The notes under the pieces: generated by a model
The model's database searches: none
Seen by the model: the letters and a program-made list of their open reading frames with translations, nothing else
What the model was told of the DNA's origin: nothing
Shown: positions 24,588 to 34,600 of the stretch, piece after piece
How positions within the stretch are numbered: position 1 is the first letter of the stretch
How the letters are laid out: the number at the start of each line of letters is the position of its first letter
Translations under genes and position numbers: made by a program
From: Klebsiella quasivariicola
Lineage (GTDB): Bacteria; Pseudomonadota; Gammaproteobacteria; Enterobacterales; Enterobacteriaceae
Assembly: GCF_002269255.1 (NCBI RefSeq)
Contig: NZ_CP022823.1
Coordinates: 1,798,001-1,862,000 of the forward strand
Reading direction: 5' to 3'
Length of the DNA: 64,000 nucleotides

Positions 24588-27500
24588 TTATTCGCTTACC
24601 GGTTGAGTGGAGTGACGCGAAAAACGCAGTCGCAGACGGTCAAAGAACAGATAGACCACCGGCGTGGTGTAGAGCGTTAACAGCTGGCTCATCACCAGAC
24701 CGCCGACAATAGTGATCCCCAGCGGCTGGCGCAGCTCGGAGCCATCGCCTCCGGAGAGCACCAGCGGCAGGGCGCCGAACAGCGCCGCCAGGGTGGTCAT
24801 CATAATCGGCCGAAAACGCAGCAGGCAGGCCTGGAAAATCGCCTCTTCCGGCGCCAGATTGCCGTTACGCTGCGCCTCAAGGGCAAAATCAACCATCATG
24901 ATGGCGTTTTTCTTCACGATGCCAATTAATAACATGATCCCGATAAGGGCGATTAGGCTGAACGGGGCATCGAATATCTCCAGCGCCAGCAGGGCGCCGA
25001 CCCCGGCGGAGGGCAGCGTCGAGAGAATGGTCAACGGATGCACGTAGCTCTCGTAGAGCATCCCCAGCACGATATAGACCGTGGCGATGGCCGCGAGGAT
25101 CAGGATCACCTGCGCGTTCATGGTCTGCTGGAACACCTGAGCGGTACCGGCAAAGGAGCCGCGCACGCTCGACGGCACCCCGAGCTGGGTCATCGTGCGG
25201 TTAATGGCGTCGCTGGCTTCCGACAGCGAGCGGCCGGTGGGCAGGTTAAAGGAGATAGTGGATGCCGCCGACAGCCCCTGATGGTTGACCGACAGCGGGG
25301 CGTTGGCTGGCTGCCATTTGGCGAAATAAGCCAGCGGGATCGGCTTACCCTCGCTGTTGATGACAAACATCTTGTCCAGGGCGCTGACGTCCTGGGTGTA
25401 GACCGGATCCACTTCCATCACCACCTTATACTGGTTGAGCGGCTGGTAGATGGTGGAGATCTGCCGCTGGCCGAAGGCGTTGTTCAGCAGGTTGTTGGCG
25501 TCCTGGACGCTGATGCCGAGGCGCGACATGGTATCCCGGTCGTAAACCAGGTCCATTTCGGCGCCATTGTCCTGCTGATCCGAGTTGACGTCCGCCAGCT
25601 CAGGCAGCGCCGCCAGCGCTTTGCGGATCTTCGGCTCCCATTCGCGCAGCGCCGACAGGTCGTCAGACAGCAGGGTGTACTGGTAGCTGGCGTTCGACTG
25701 CCGGCCGCCGACGCGAATATCCTGCACCGCCATCAGGAACAGGTTGGCCCCGGGCTCGTTGGCCAGCTTTTTGCGCAGCCGGTCGATCACCTGCTGCGCC
25801 GTCTCGTGGCGCTGGTCGCGCGGCTTGAGGGTGATAAACATCATCCCGCTGTTGACCCGCGAGCCGCCGGTGAAGCCGGTGACGTTATCCACCGCCGGAT
25901 CTTCGCGAATGATCTTCATAAAGTCCTGCAGCTTGCCGCGCATCGCCTGGAAGGAGATGCTCTGGTCGGCCTGAATGCCGCCCATTAGCACCCCGGTGTC
26001 CTGCTCCGGGAAGAAGGTTTTCGGGATCGAAATGTAGAGCCAGACGCTGAGGGCGATAGTGCCCAGCACCACCAGCCCGGTCAGCCGGCTATGCTTGAGC
26101 ACCCATTTTAACGACTTACCATAGCCGCCCTGCACGGCCACCAGCAGGCGGCCAAAGCCGCGATTGCGCGTCGGCTGATGGGGCTTACCGCTTTTCAGCA
26201 GCCAGCCGCACATCATCGGCGTCAGGGTAAGCGACACCGCCAGCGAGATGCCGATCGCCACCGACAGGGTGACGGCGAACTCGCGCAGCAGACGGCCGGG
26301 CAGGCCGCCCATCAGCAGCAGCGGCAGGAACACCGCCACCAGCGACAGGCTCATCGACAGCACGGTAAAGCCGACCTCGCGGCTCCCCTGTAGCGCCGCC
26401 TGCAGGGGCTTCATCCCCGCCTCCAGATGGCGGGAGATATTCTCCAGCACCACGATGGCGTCATCGACCACGAAGCCGGTGGCGATGGTCAGGGCCATCA
26501 GCGACAGGTTATTGAGGCTGAAACCGCACAAATACATCGCGGCGAAGGTACCGATTAAGGAAACCGGGACGGCGACGGCCGGGATCAGCGTGGCGCGCCC
26601 GGAACGCAGGAACAGGAACACCACGAGGATCACCAGCGCCACCGAAATCACCAGCGTCTGCTCCACCTCCTCCAGCGAGGCGCGGATGGTCGGCGAGCGG
26701 TCCTGGGCGATTTGCAGGTCGATGGCCGCCGGAATCGTCTGCTGCAGCTCCGGCAGGCGGGCGCGGATGCTGTCCACCGTCTGGATAATATTGGCTTCCG
26801 GCAGTTTGCGGATCATCAGCAGGATCGCCGGTTTGGCATTGGTCATCCCGGCGTTACGTACGTCCTGCACCGAATCCGAAACGGTGGCGACATCTCCCAG
26901 CCGCACCGCCGCGCCATTCTGGTAGTGGACGATCAGCGGCTGATAGTCGGCGGCGGTCTTCAGCTCATCGTTGGTCTGCACCTGCCAGCGGTGCGCGCTG
27001 TCCTCCAGCGCCCCCTGCGGTTTGCGCACGTTGGCGTCGCTGATGGCGGTGCGCACCGCGTCCAGCGACACGCCCTGATTGAACAGCGCCTGCGGGTTGA
27101 GGTCGACGCGCACCGCCGGCAGAGAGCTGCCGCCGACGTCGACATCACCCACGCCGTCGATCTGCGCGATGGCCTGCGCCAGCTGGGTGGAGGCGAAATC
27201 ATACAGCTCACCCTGGGAGTAGGTGTCCGAGGTCAGCGTCAGGATCATGATCGGCGCATCCGACGGGTTGGCTTTGCGGTAGGTCGGCCGGCTGGGCATC
27301 CCGCTTGGCAGCAGGCTTTGCGCGGCGTTGATCGCCGCCTGAACGTCGCGCGCCGCGCCGTTGATATCGCGGTCGAAGTTAAACTCAAGAATGATGCGGG
27401 TACTGCCCAGCGAACTGGAGGAGGTCATCTCATTGACCCCGGCAATCCGTCCCAGGGAGCGTTCCAGCGGGGTGGCCACCGACGAGGCCATGGTTTCCGG

Positions 27501-27665
27501 CGAAGCCCCCGGCAGCGAGGCGCTAACCATGATTACCGGGAAGTCCACCTGCGGCAGCGGGGCTACCGGCAGCAGCCGGAAGCCGAGAATGCCGCACAGG
27601 GTGATGGCCAGCGAGATGAGGATCGTCGCCACCGGGCGGTAAATGAAGAGGGCAAAAAACTTCAC
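24588..27665 (-). CDS. mdtC: RND multidrug efflux pump subunit MdtC
   Basis: Inner-membrane resistance-nodulation-division transporter, 1025 aa, which assembles with MdtB as a heterotrimer and with MdtA and TolC for export of bile salts, novobiocin and other compounds. N-terminal FFALFIYRPVATILISLAITLCGILGFRLLPVAPLPQVDFP, the proton-relay segment TGFVVDDAIVVLENI (two adjacent Asp in TM4) and the C-terminal repeat GIMLLIGIVKKNAIMMVDFAL are all present and intact. It abuts mdtB with no spacing. Confidence 0.96.
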   Translation of the reverse strand: MKFFALFIYRPVATILISLAITLCGILGFRLLPVAPLPQVDFPVIMVSASLPGASPETMASSVATPLERSLGRIAGVNEMTSSSSLGSTRIILEFNFDRDINGAARDVQAAINAAQSLLPSGMPSRPTYRKANPSDAPIMILTLTSDTYSQGELYDFASTQLAQAIAQIDGVGDVDVGGSSLPAVRVDLNPQALFNQGVSLDAVRTAISDANVRKPQGALEDSAHRWQVQTNDELKTAADYQPLIVHYQNGAAVRLGDVATVSDSVQDVRNAGMTNAKPAILLMIRKLPEANIIQTVDSIRARLPELQQTIPAAIDLQIAQDRSPTIRASLEEVEQTLVISVALVILVVFLFLRSGRATLIPAVAVPVSLIGTFAAMYLCGFSLNNLSLMALTIATGFVVDDAIVVLENISRHLEAGMKPLQAALQGSREVGFTVLSMSLSLVAVFLPLLLMGGLPGRLLREFAVTLSVAIGISLAVSLTLTPMMCGWLLKSGKPHQPTRNRGFGRLLVAVQGGYGKSLKWVLKHSRLTGLVVLGTIALSVWLYISIPKTFFPEQDTGVLMGGIQADQSISFQAMRGKLQDFMKIIREDPAVDNVTGFTGGSRVNSGMMFITLKPRDQRHETAQQVIDRLRKKLANEPGANLFLMAVQDIRVGGRQSNASYQYTLLSDDLSALREWEPKIRKALAALPELADVNSDQQDNGAEMDLVYDRDTMSRLGISVQDANNLLNNAFGQRQISTIYQPLNQYKVVMEVDPVYTQDVSALDKMFVINSEGKPIPLAYFAKWQPANAPLSVNHQGLSAASTISFNLPTGRSLSEASDAINRTMTQLGVPSSVRGSFAGTAQVFQQTMNAQVILILAAIATVYIVLGMLYESYVHPLTILSTLPSAGVGALLALEIFDAPFSLIALIGIMLLIGIVKKNAIMMVDFALEAQRNGNLAPEEAIFQACLLRFRPIMMTTLAALFGALPLVLSGGDGSELRQPLGITIVGGLVMSQLLTLYTTPVVYLFFDRLRLRFSRHSTQPVSE

Positions 27666-30600
27666 TTACGCCTCCTCTTCCTGACGCGGGAAGCGGCGCT
27701 TCAGGTGCAGCGACAGGCGGTCAAACAGCAGATAGATCACCGGGGTGGTGAACAGGGTCAGCACCTGGCTGAGCATCAGACCGCCGACCATGCCGATCCC
27801 CAGCGGACGCCGCAGCTCGGCGCCGACCCCGGTGCTCAGCATCAGCGGCAGGGCGCCGAGCAGGGCGGCGAGGGTGGTCATCAGGATCGGCCGAAAACGC
27901 AGCAGACAGGCCTGGTAGATCGCTTCCCGCGGCGGCATGCCCTGCTCGCGTTCAGCGGCCAGCGCGAAGTCGATCATCATGATGGCGTTCTTCTTCACGA
28001 TGCCGATCAGCAGGATGATGCCGATAATAGCGATCACGTCCAGCTCGCTGCCCGCCAGCCACAGCGCCAGCAGCGCCCCGACCCCGGCGGTGGGCAGGGT
28101 GGAGAGGATCGTGATCGGATGGATAAAGCTCTCATACAGCACCCCCAGCACGATATACATCGCCACCACCGCGGCGACCACCAGCCAGACGGTGCTGCCG
28201 AGCGCCGACTGGAAGGCCAGCGAGCTGCCCTGGAACTGGGTGCGGATATCGGTCGGGAAATCCAGCGACTGTTCGGCGGCGAGGATCGCCTCCACCGCTT
28301 CGCCCAGCGAGTAGTTGTCCGGGACGTTGAACGAGATGGTGGTCACCGGGAACTGATCGAGGTGGTTCACCGACAGCGGGGTAAAGCGCTGCTCCACCGA
28401 GGCGATGGCGGTCAGCGGCACGATACCGCCGTCGCTGCTGGTCAGGCGGATATTATCCAGCGCCGCCAGGCCCGGCGTCGCCTCGGTATCCTGCTCGAGC
28501 ACCACGCGATACTGATTTGCCTGAGTGTAAATGGTGGAGATCAGCCGCTGGCCGAAGGCGTTGTACAGCGCGTTATCCACATCGGCCATTGAGATGCCGA
28601 GGCGGCTGGCGCTGTCGCGATCCACCTTGATATACGCAGCCAGGCCCTTGTCCTGCCAGTCGCTGCTGACGTCGGCCAGCTGCGGCTGGGCCTGCAGGCG
28701 GCTGAGCAGCGGCGGCACCCAGGTGCTCAGCGCCTCCAGGGAGTTCGCCTGCAGGGTGAACTGATACTGGGTGCGGCTCACCGTGGTGTCGATGGTCAAA
28801 TCCTGGGTCGGCTGCAGGTAGAGCGCTACGCCCGGAACGCCGGCCACCGCCTGCTGCAGGCGGCCGATCACCATCTGGACGCGGTCGTCGCGATCGTCGA
28901 GCGGTTTGAGGTTGATCTGCAGACGGGCGCTGTTCAGCGCCGGGTTGGTGCCGTCGACGCCCACAAATGAGGTCAGGCTTTCCACCGCCGGATCCTTAAG
29001 GATAATGCTGGCCACCTGCCGCTGGCGCTCGGCCATGCTGGCGAAAGAGACCGACTGCGGCGCCTGGAGGGTGCCCTGAATAATGCCGTTATCCTGGATC
29101 GGGAAGAAGCCTTTCGGGATAAAGACCCAGAGGATAATCGACAGCGCCAGGGTACTCAGCGCGACGCTGAGCGTCAGCCACGGATGGTTCAGCACCCGGC
29201 TCAGCCAGCGGCCGTAGACGGCGATCACCCGTTCGAAGAAACGCTCGCTGGCACGCGAGAAACGGTTCTGTTTGCGCAGCGATTCGTGGCTTAACATGCG
29301 GGCGCACATCATCGGCGTCAGAGTCAGGGAGACCACCGCCGAAATGAGAATAGCGACGGCAAGGGTGACGGCGAATTCGCGGAACAGGCGGCCGACGATA
29401 TCGCCCATAAACAGCAGCGGGATCAGCACCGCGATCAGCGAGAAGGTGAGGGAGATAATGGTGAAGCCGATTTCCCCCGCGCCTTTCAGTGCGGCGGCCA
29501 GCGGCTTCTCGCCTTTTTCGATATAACGCGAGATGTTCTCGATCACCACGATGGCGTCATCCACCACAAAGCCGGTGGCGATGGTCAGGGCCATCAGCGT
29601 CAGGTTGTTGATCGAGAAGTCGAGGAACACCATTACCGCGAAGGTGCCCACCAGCGACAGCGGCACCGCGACGCCGGGAATGATGGTCGCCGGGACGTTG
29701 CGCAGGAACAGATAGATGATCATCACCACCAGGGCGATGGCCAGCATCAGCTCAAACTGGGTGTCGTGTACCGAGGCGCGAATGTTGGTGGTCCGGTCGG
29801 AGAGCACCTGCACCTTCACCGATTTCGGCAGACTTTCGGTAAGCTGCGGCAGCATCTGGCGAATGCTGTCGGCGGTGTCGATGATGTTGGCTCCCGGCTG
29901 GCGCTGGACGTTCATCACGATGGCCCGCTGCTGGTTGGCCCACGCCCCCAGCCAGCTGTTTTCGGCGCCTTGCTCGACGCTGGCGACATCGCCGAGACGG
30001 ATCGGCGCCCCGTTCTGATAGGCGATAATCAGGCGGCGATAATCCTCCGCCGACTGCATCTGATCGTTAGCGGAAAGCGTCACCGCCCGGGCCGGGCCGT
30101 CGAGGCTGCCTTTCGCGGAGTTAACGTTGGCGCTGGTGATAGCGGTGCGCACGGTTTCGCTGGTCAGGCCGAGGGCGGCGATGGCCTGGGCGTTAAGCTT
30201 CACCCGCACCGCCGGGCGCTGGCCGCCGGCGAGGGTCACCAGACCGACGCCGGAGACCTGGGAGATTTTCTGCGCCACCCGGGTCTCCACCATATCCTCC
30301 ACCTGGGTCATCGGAATGGCGGAAGAAGTGACGGCGAGGGTCATGATCGGCGGATCCGCCGGGTTCACCTTGCTGTAGACCGGCGGGTTGGGCAGATCGC
30401 TCGGCAGCAGGTTGGTGGCGGCGTTAATCGCCGCCTGCACTTCCTGCTCGGCGACGTCCAGCGGCAGGGTCAGCTGGAACTGCAGCGTGACTACCGAGGC
30501 GCCACCGGAGCTTTGCGACGACATCTGTTTGAGGCCGGACATCTGGCCGAACTGGCGCTCCAGCGGGGCGGTGATGGCGGAGGTCACCACGTCCGGGCTG

Positions 30601-30788
30601 GCGCCCGGATAGAGGGTAACCACCTGGATGGTCGGGTAATCAACCTCCGGTAACGCAGAGACCGGCAGAAAGCGGTAGCCGATGATCCCGGCCAGCAGGA
30701 TAGCCACCATCAGCAAAGTGGTGGCGACCGGACGCATAATAAACAGCCGGGAGGGGCCGCCGGTGCGGCCTGGGGGTAACACCTGCAT
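27666..30788 (-). CDS. mdtB: RND multidrug efflux pump subunit MdtB
   Basis: The 1040-aa partner of MdtC. Start MQVLPPGRTGGPSRLFIMRPVATTLLMVAILLAGIIGYRFLPVSALPEVDYP matches E. coli MdtB. It has the TM4 motif ATGFVVDDAIVVIENI and GIILLIGIVKKNAIMMIDFAL, and two large periplasmic loops (about residues 40-340 and 560-880). The start codon overlaps the mdtA stop by one base (TGATG arrangement). No truncation or frameshift. Confidence 0.96.
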   Translation of the reverse strand: MQVLPPGRTGGPSRLFIMRPVATTLLMVAILLAGIIGYRFLPVSALPEVDYPTIQVVTLYPGASPDVVTSAITAPLERQFGQMSGLKQMSSQSSGGASVVTLQFQLTLPLDVAEQEVQAAINAATNLLPSDLPNPPVYSKVNPADPPIMTLAVTSSAIPMTQVEDMVETRVAQKISQVSGVGLVTLAGGQRPAVRVKLNAQAIAALGLTSETVRTAITSANVNSAKGSLDGPARAVTLSANDQMQSAEDYRRLIIAYQNGAPIRLGDVASVEQGAENSWLGAWANQQRAIVMNVQRQPGANIIDTADSIRQMLPQLTESLPKSVKVQVLSDRTTNIRASVHDTQFELMLAIALVVMIIYLFLRNVPATIIPGVAVPLSLVGTFAVMVFLDFSINNLTLMALTIATGFVVDDAIVVIENISRYIEKGEKPLAAALKGAGEIGFTIISLTFSLIAVLIPLLFMGDIVGRLFREFAVTLAVAILISAVVSLTLTPMMCARMLSHESLRKQNRFSRASERFFERVIAVYGRWLSRVLNHPWLTLSVALSTLALSIILWVFIPKGFFPIQDNGIIQGTLQAPQSVSFASMAERQRQVASIILKDPAVESLTSFVGVDGTNPALNSARLQINLKPLDDRDDRVQMVIGRLQQAVAGVPGVALYLQPTQDLTIDTTVSRTQYQFTLQANSLEALSTWVPPLLSRLQAQPQLADVSSDWQDKGLAAYIKVDRDSASRLGISMADVDNALYNAFGQRLISTIYTQANQYRVVLEQDTEATPGLAALDNIRLTSSDGGIVPLTAIASVEQRFTPLSVNHLDQFPVTTISFNVPDNYSLGEAVEAILAAEQSLDFPTDIRTQFQGSSLAFQSALGSTVWLVVAAVVAMYIVLGVLYESFIHPITILSTLPTAGVGALLALWLAGSELDVIAIIGIILLIGIVKKNAIMMIDFALAAEREQGMPPREAIYQACLLRFRPILMTTLAALLGALPLMLSTGVGAELRRPLGIGMVGGLMLSQVLTLFTTPVIYLLFDRLSLHLKRRFPRQEEEA

Positions 30789-32026
30789 CAGGAACGCGCT
30801 CCGTGTTTACCGCTCTGGCGCGGGGCAGGCTGTGCCTGCTCGCCGCTGCTGGCGGTGACGACTTCCACCTTCGCCCCTTCGGTCAGGCGGTCGATTCCGT
30901 CGGTGACCACGCGATCGCCGGCGGAAAGCCCGGCGCTGATCACGACTTTCTGGCTGTCCTGGATCCCCGGCGTGACGCTGTGTTTGCTGACTTTATTCTC
31001 ATCGTTCAGTACCCACACGAAATGCCCTTCGTTACCCATTTGCAGGGCGGCGGCAGGGATCACCACCGCGTTCTGCTGGGTATCCACCAGCAGGCGGGCG
31101 TTAACAAACTGGTTAGGGAACAGCGCGTCGTCCAGGTTGCTGAAGCGCGCCTTCAGCTTGATGGTTCCGGTGGTGGCATCGATCTGGTTGTCGAGACTCA
31201 GCAGCTCGCCGACGCTGATTTTCTGCTTATTAGTGCGATCCCAGGCTTCGACGCTGAGCGTTTTGCCCGCTTTCTGCGCCTGTACCACCGTGGCGATGCT
31301 GTTTTCCGGCAGGGTAAAGACCACGTCGATCGGGTGCGTCTGGGTGAGAACCACGATCCCGGTGGTGTCCCCACTGGATATCTGGTTGCCGATATCCACC
31401 TGCTTTAAGCCCACGCGGCCGTCAATCGGCGCGGTGATGCGCGTCCAGTCCAGCTGCAGCTGGGCGCTGGCGACGGCCGCTTCATCGGCCTTCACGGTGC
31501 CGGCGGATTCCACCACCAGCGACTGCTGGGTGTCGAGCTCCTGGCGCGAGATCAGGTTGGTTTTCACCAGTTGCTGGTAGCGGGCAAGATCGCGGCGGGC
31601 GTTGGCGAGGGTGGCGTTATCTTTCGCCAGCTGGCCCTGCGCCTGGGCGAGGGCGACTTTAAACTGACTGGGGTCGATCTGCGCCAGCAGGTCGCCGGCT
31701 TTCACCTGCTGCCCTTCCTGAAAATGAAGGCTCAGCAACTGACCATCGACCCGGCTGCGGACGGTCACCGTATTGGCCGCTGTCACGGTACCCAGGCCGG
31801 TAAGATAGCGTGGGACCGCTTCTTCGGTGGCGGTGGCCGCCTGCACCGGCGCCAGCGCGCCGCCAAAGCGGCCATGGCGTGCGCCACCCGGCCCCTGTGG
31901 ACCTTGCCCGGCGGCGGGGGGCCCGCTGCTGCTCGTCCCACGATCGTGCCAGAACCAGTAGGCGGCCCCGGCGATAATCACTACCGCCAGCGCGGCGCCC
32001 CAACGACGTATGTTACTGCCTTTCAT
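30788..32026 (-). CDS. mdtA: RND efflux membrane-fusion protein MdtA
   Basis: Periplasmic adaptor, 412 aa, bridging MdtBC to TolC. N-terminal membrane anchor (MKGSNIRRWGAALAVVIIAGAAYWF) followed by a Gly/Pro-rich linker. The lipoyl halves are VRSRVDGQLLSLHFQEGQQVKAGDLLAQID and ITAPIDGRVGLKQVDIGNQI around a coiled-coil hairpin (about residues 125-190), then beta-barrel and membrane-proximal domains. First gene of the mdtABCD-baeSR operon. A BaeR-box-like sequence lies about 65 bases upstream. Confidence 0.95.
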   Translation of the reverse strand: MKGSNIRRWGAALAVVIIAGAAYWFWHDRGTSSSGPPAAGQGPQGPGGARHGRFGGALAPVQAATATEEAVPRYLTGLGTVTAANTVTVRSRVDGQLLSLHFQEGQQVKAGDLLAQIDPSQFKVALAQAQGQLAKDNATLANARRDLARYQQLVKTNLISRQELDTQQSLVVESAGTVKADEAAVASAQLQLDWTRITAPIDGRVGLKQVDIGNQISSGDTTGIVVLTQTHPIDVVFTLPENSIATVVQAQKAGKTLSVEAWDRTNKQKISVGELLSLDNQIDATTGTIKLKARFSNLDDALFPNQFVNARLLVDTQQNAVVIPAAALQMGNEGHFVWVLNDENKVSKHSVTPGIQDSQKVVISAGLSAGDRVVTDGIDRLTEGAKVEVVTASSGEQAQPAPRQSGKHGARS

Positions 32027-32060
32027 TAGTTTACGGTCTCATCCTGAAGCGTTTCGCTGA

Positions 32061-32108
32061 ATGATACTAGTTTAGTGAGGGAAGGGGCCGTAAAAATGGA
32101 GGAATTAT
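32061..32108 (-). promoter_or_regulatory. mdtA promoter with possible BaeR box
   Basis: On the minus strand, TATCAT (32061-32066) is a plausible -10 box about 35 bases before the mdtA start. A sequence containing TTCCTCCATTTTTACG (about 32091-32108) lies roughly 45 bases upstream of the expected start site and partly matches the E. coli BaeR box TTTTTCTCCATDATTGGC (best in TCTCCAT). Only about 10 of 18 positions agree. The rest of 32109-32326 holds the divergent symporter's promoter region and no gene. Confidence 0.4.
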
Positions 32109-32326
32109 GAAAAGAAGGTTGAGAAATGTCTGGATAACCACCGCGACGCCGGGCGGTCTCGTTGTCGATTTCCGGGGTGATATCAACTTTTAGTTTAAAA
32201 AAGCAAAAAACAGTTGTATCCGGAGAGGCTTTAATTAGATTTATGCGGTGAATAAATCAGTGCATTCCCATAATAATAACAGATGTACTTTAAAATCAAC
32301 GTGTTAAATAATCAGGGGTCATTGCT

Positions 32327-33601
32327 GTGGCAAACGCAAACAAACTCACGCTCTTCATCGTCATCTTTATGCTGATGGGGATCCTCTCCGGCGCGGCTAT
32401 CCATGCCTATGCGACGCCGACCACCATCTCCGCCTGGGCGGATAACATTACGCTGCTGACCGATCTGTTTCTGCGGTTGATCAAAATGGTCATCGCACCG
32501 TTGGTGTTCAGCACCCTGACGGTCGGTATTATGCGTCTCGGCGAGACGGCGACCATTGGCCGGGTGGGCGGTAAGGCGATGGTGTGGTTTATCACCTCGT
32601 CGGTGTTATCCATTCTCGTTGGGTTGGTGATCGTCACCTTTCAGCACCCGGGCAGCGGGTTAAACCTGGCGGTGCCGAAAGAGGCCGTGGATACCGGCCT
32701 GGCGGTCAGCGGCATGAGCCTGAAAGGGTTCTTGTCGCATACCATCCCCACCAGCATCACTGAGGCGATGGCTAACAACGAGATCCTGCAGATCGTGGTG
32801 TTCTCGATGTTCTTTGGCATCGCCGGCGCGTCGCTGGGCGAGAAGTTTAATGCTCCGCTGGTGGCGGCCCTCAACGTGGTGTCGCACATTATGCTGAAGG
32901 TGACGGGCTATGTGATGTATGTTGCGCCGCTGGCTATCTTCGCCGCTATCTCCTCAGTGATTGCCTCGCAGGGGCTGGGGATCCTGCTCAACTACGCTTC
33001 GTTCATCGGCGGCTACTATCTGGCGGTGCTGTTAACCAGCGCGGTACTGATTGCCGTCGGTTATATGGTGCTGAAAAAAGAGGTTTTCCGTCTGCTGAAT
33101 ATGCTGAAGGATCCGGTGCTGGTAGCCTTTACCACCAGCAGCTCGGAAGCGGCCTACCCGAAAACGCTTGAGCGCCTGGTGAAGTTTGGCTGCTCACGCA
33201 ATATCGTCTCGTTCGTCCTGCCGATTGGCTACTCGTTTAACCTCGTTGGTTCGATGGTCTACTGCTCCTTCGCGGCGATGTTTATCGCCCAGGCCTATAA
33301 CGTGCCGCTGAGCTTTAGCGAGATTACGGTCATGATGCTGACCCTGATGCTGGCCTCGAAAGGCATCGCCGGGGTTCCGCGCTCGGCGCTGGTGGTCCTG
33401 GCGGCGACGATCCCCAGCTTCAATATTCCGGTCGCCGGGATCCTGCTGCTGATGGGTATCGACCATTTCCTCGACATGGGGCGCTCCGCCATTAATGTGT
33501 TGGGTAACGGCATCGCCACCGCGATGCTGTCGAAAAACGAAGGTCTGCTGACAGACGAGGACGTCCAGCCGGACTGGGAAGCCGAGAAAGCGGAAGCCTG
33601 A
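32327..33601 (+). CDS. dicarboxylate/amino acid:cation symporter (DAACS family)
   Basis: A 424-aa inner-membrane symporter of the GltP/DctA fold. Starts with GTG at 32327 (MANANKLTLFIVIFMLMGILSGAAIHAYA), preceded by AGGGGTC. Family landmarks: FLRLIKMVIAPLVFSTLTVGI, the re-entrant-loop serine stretch TTSSSEAAYPKTLERL near residue 270, and the substrate/cation motif VLPIGYSFNLVGSMVYCSFAAMFIAQ, followed by ASKGIAGVPRSALVVL. It likely takes up C4-dicarboxylates or acidic amino acids. It stands alone, divergent from mdtA. Confidence 0.88.
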   Translation: MANANKLTLFIVIFMLMGILSGAAIHAYATPTTISAWADNITLLTDLFLRLIKMVIAPLVFSTLTVGIMRLGETATIGRVGGKAMVWFITSSVLSILVGLVIVTFQHPGSGLNLAVPKEAVDTGLAVSGMSLKGFLSHTIPTSITEAMANNEILQIVVFSMFFGIAGASLGEKFNAPLVAALNVVSHIMLKVTGYVMYVAPLAIFAAISSVIASQGLGILLNYASFIGGYYLAVLLTSAVLIAVGYMVLKKEVFRLLNMLKDPVLVAFTTSSSEAAYPKTLERLVKFGCSRNIVSFVLPIGYSFNLVGSMVYCSFAAMFIAQAYNVPLSFSEITVMMLTLMLASKGIAGVPRSALVVLAATIPSFNIPVAGILLLMGIDHFLDMGRSAINVLGNGIATAMLSKNEGLLTDEDVQPDWEAEKAEA

Positions 33602-33639
33602 TTTTGCCGCGCTTTCCTTGAGGGCGCTATTCCACGCAG

Positions 33640-33672
33640 AAAAAAAGACCCCTGACAGGCACGTCAGGGGCA
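33640..33672 (-). terminator. intrinsic terminator (minus strand)
   Basis: CCCCTGAC (33649-33656) and GTCAGGGG (33663-33670) form a perfect 8-bp stem. On the minus strand it is followed by TCTTTTTTT, so it ends transcripts from the LuxR-type gene about 200 bases upstream. The stem could also act on the plus-strand symporter transcript but lacks a T-tract there. Confidence 0.7.
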
Positions 33673-33872
33673 ATGTGACGAAGTATCCGTTTTCCTCTTA
33701 AATAGTCTTTTTTCTTATATAAAAACGCGCGCGAACGTCTTTATATCGAGGAAGCGTCAGAGTTTAACGTTATGTCTGGCCGCGCTGGCGATTTTTTCGC
33801 ATTCTGCTGTTATTTTCGGATTTTAGACAATATCATCTGGTGAATATCCTATTTTTGTGTTCGCTATTTTCC

Positions 33873-34484
33873 CTACCAGCGTTCACGTAGCAGATTCATA
33901 AACTGGAAAAAGTCGTGGTTATTATTCAGACGGTATTTTTCCATGATCTTATTTTTATGGTAGGCGGCAGTACGCGGCGTGACGCGCTGCAGAGCGGCGA
34001 TTTTACTCATATCCAGCCCTTCCAGAATGCCGTGCACGACGGCGGTCTGCGATCGCGATAGCACGCGATGCGGGCAGCTGGCGCAGCTCAGTTCCCGGCT
34101 GGCGGCGTCAATCGCCAACGGATCCATACAATGCTGGAGCTCGCTTTTAATGATCGCCAGCAGCTGCGGAATACTGGCCGTTTTCAGCGAAACAAAAATG
34201 ACTCCCTTCAGGCAATTGATCATGAAATCATCTTCCGGCAACTGCTCATAGCTGTGAAGGACGATCAGCGAGCTGCCTTTTTTCCTGTTCTTAATCAGCG
34301 AATTACACAGGTAAATTTCGCCGGGGATCACTTCATAAATAATGATGTCTTCGCCTGACAGGTCGTCGTTGCGCCAGGAAAAACGCGTCTGCATATCATC
34401 CCGGGTCAGGTCATTGACCATGGCGACCAGCGATTCACGTACAAAGGTATTGCGGGTATTAATAGTGACATTAATGTTTCTCAT
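33873..34484 (-). CDS. LuxR-family helix-turn-helix regulator
   Basis: A 203-aa protein with a degenerate receiver-like N-terminal half (RNTFVRESLVAMVNDL; VIFVSLKTASIPQLLAII) lacking an obvious phosphoacceptor Asp. The C-terminal LuxR DNA-binding domain spans about residues 140-200: LSRSQTAVVHGILEGLDMSKIAALQRVTPRTAAYHKNKIMEKYRLNNNHDFFQFM. The layout recalls RcsA/BglJ/MatA-type auxiliary regulators. A CASC cysteine pair sits just before the DNA-binding domain (ELSCASCPHRVLS). Transcribed alone, with its own downstream terminator. Target unknown. Confidence 0.78.
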   Translation of the reverse strand: MRNINVTINTRNTFVRESLVAMVNDLTRDDMQTRFSWRNDDLSGEDIIIYEVIPGEIYLCNSLIKNRKKGSSLIVLHSYEQLPEDDFMINCLKGVIFVSLKTASIPQLLAIIKSELQHCMDPLAIDAASRELSCASCPHRVLSRSQTAVVHGILEGLDMSKIAALQRVTPRTAAYHKNKIMEKYRLNNNHDFFQFMNLLRERW

Positions 34485-34600
34485 GGCGTTATTTCCTTAT
34501 GCAAAAACATAACGCCATGCTGTGACCAATCCTCCGGGCGTATGCGGTGTGTTGACGGTATAAAAGTACCTGCAATAATTTTTTATTATTTTAAAGTGAA

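Noticed and set aside
26712..28592. 626-codon open frame on the plus strand opposite mdtB/mdtC
   Set aside because: High-GC antisense shadow: it spans the junction of two intact RND genes, is rich in His, Arg, Gln and Gly with no family resemblance, and has no ribosome-binding site.
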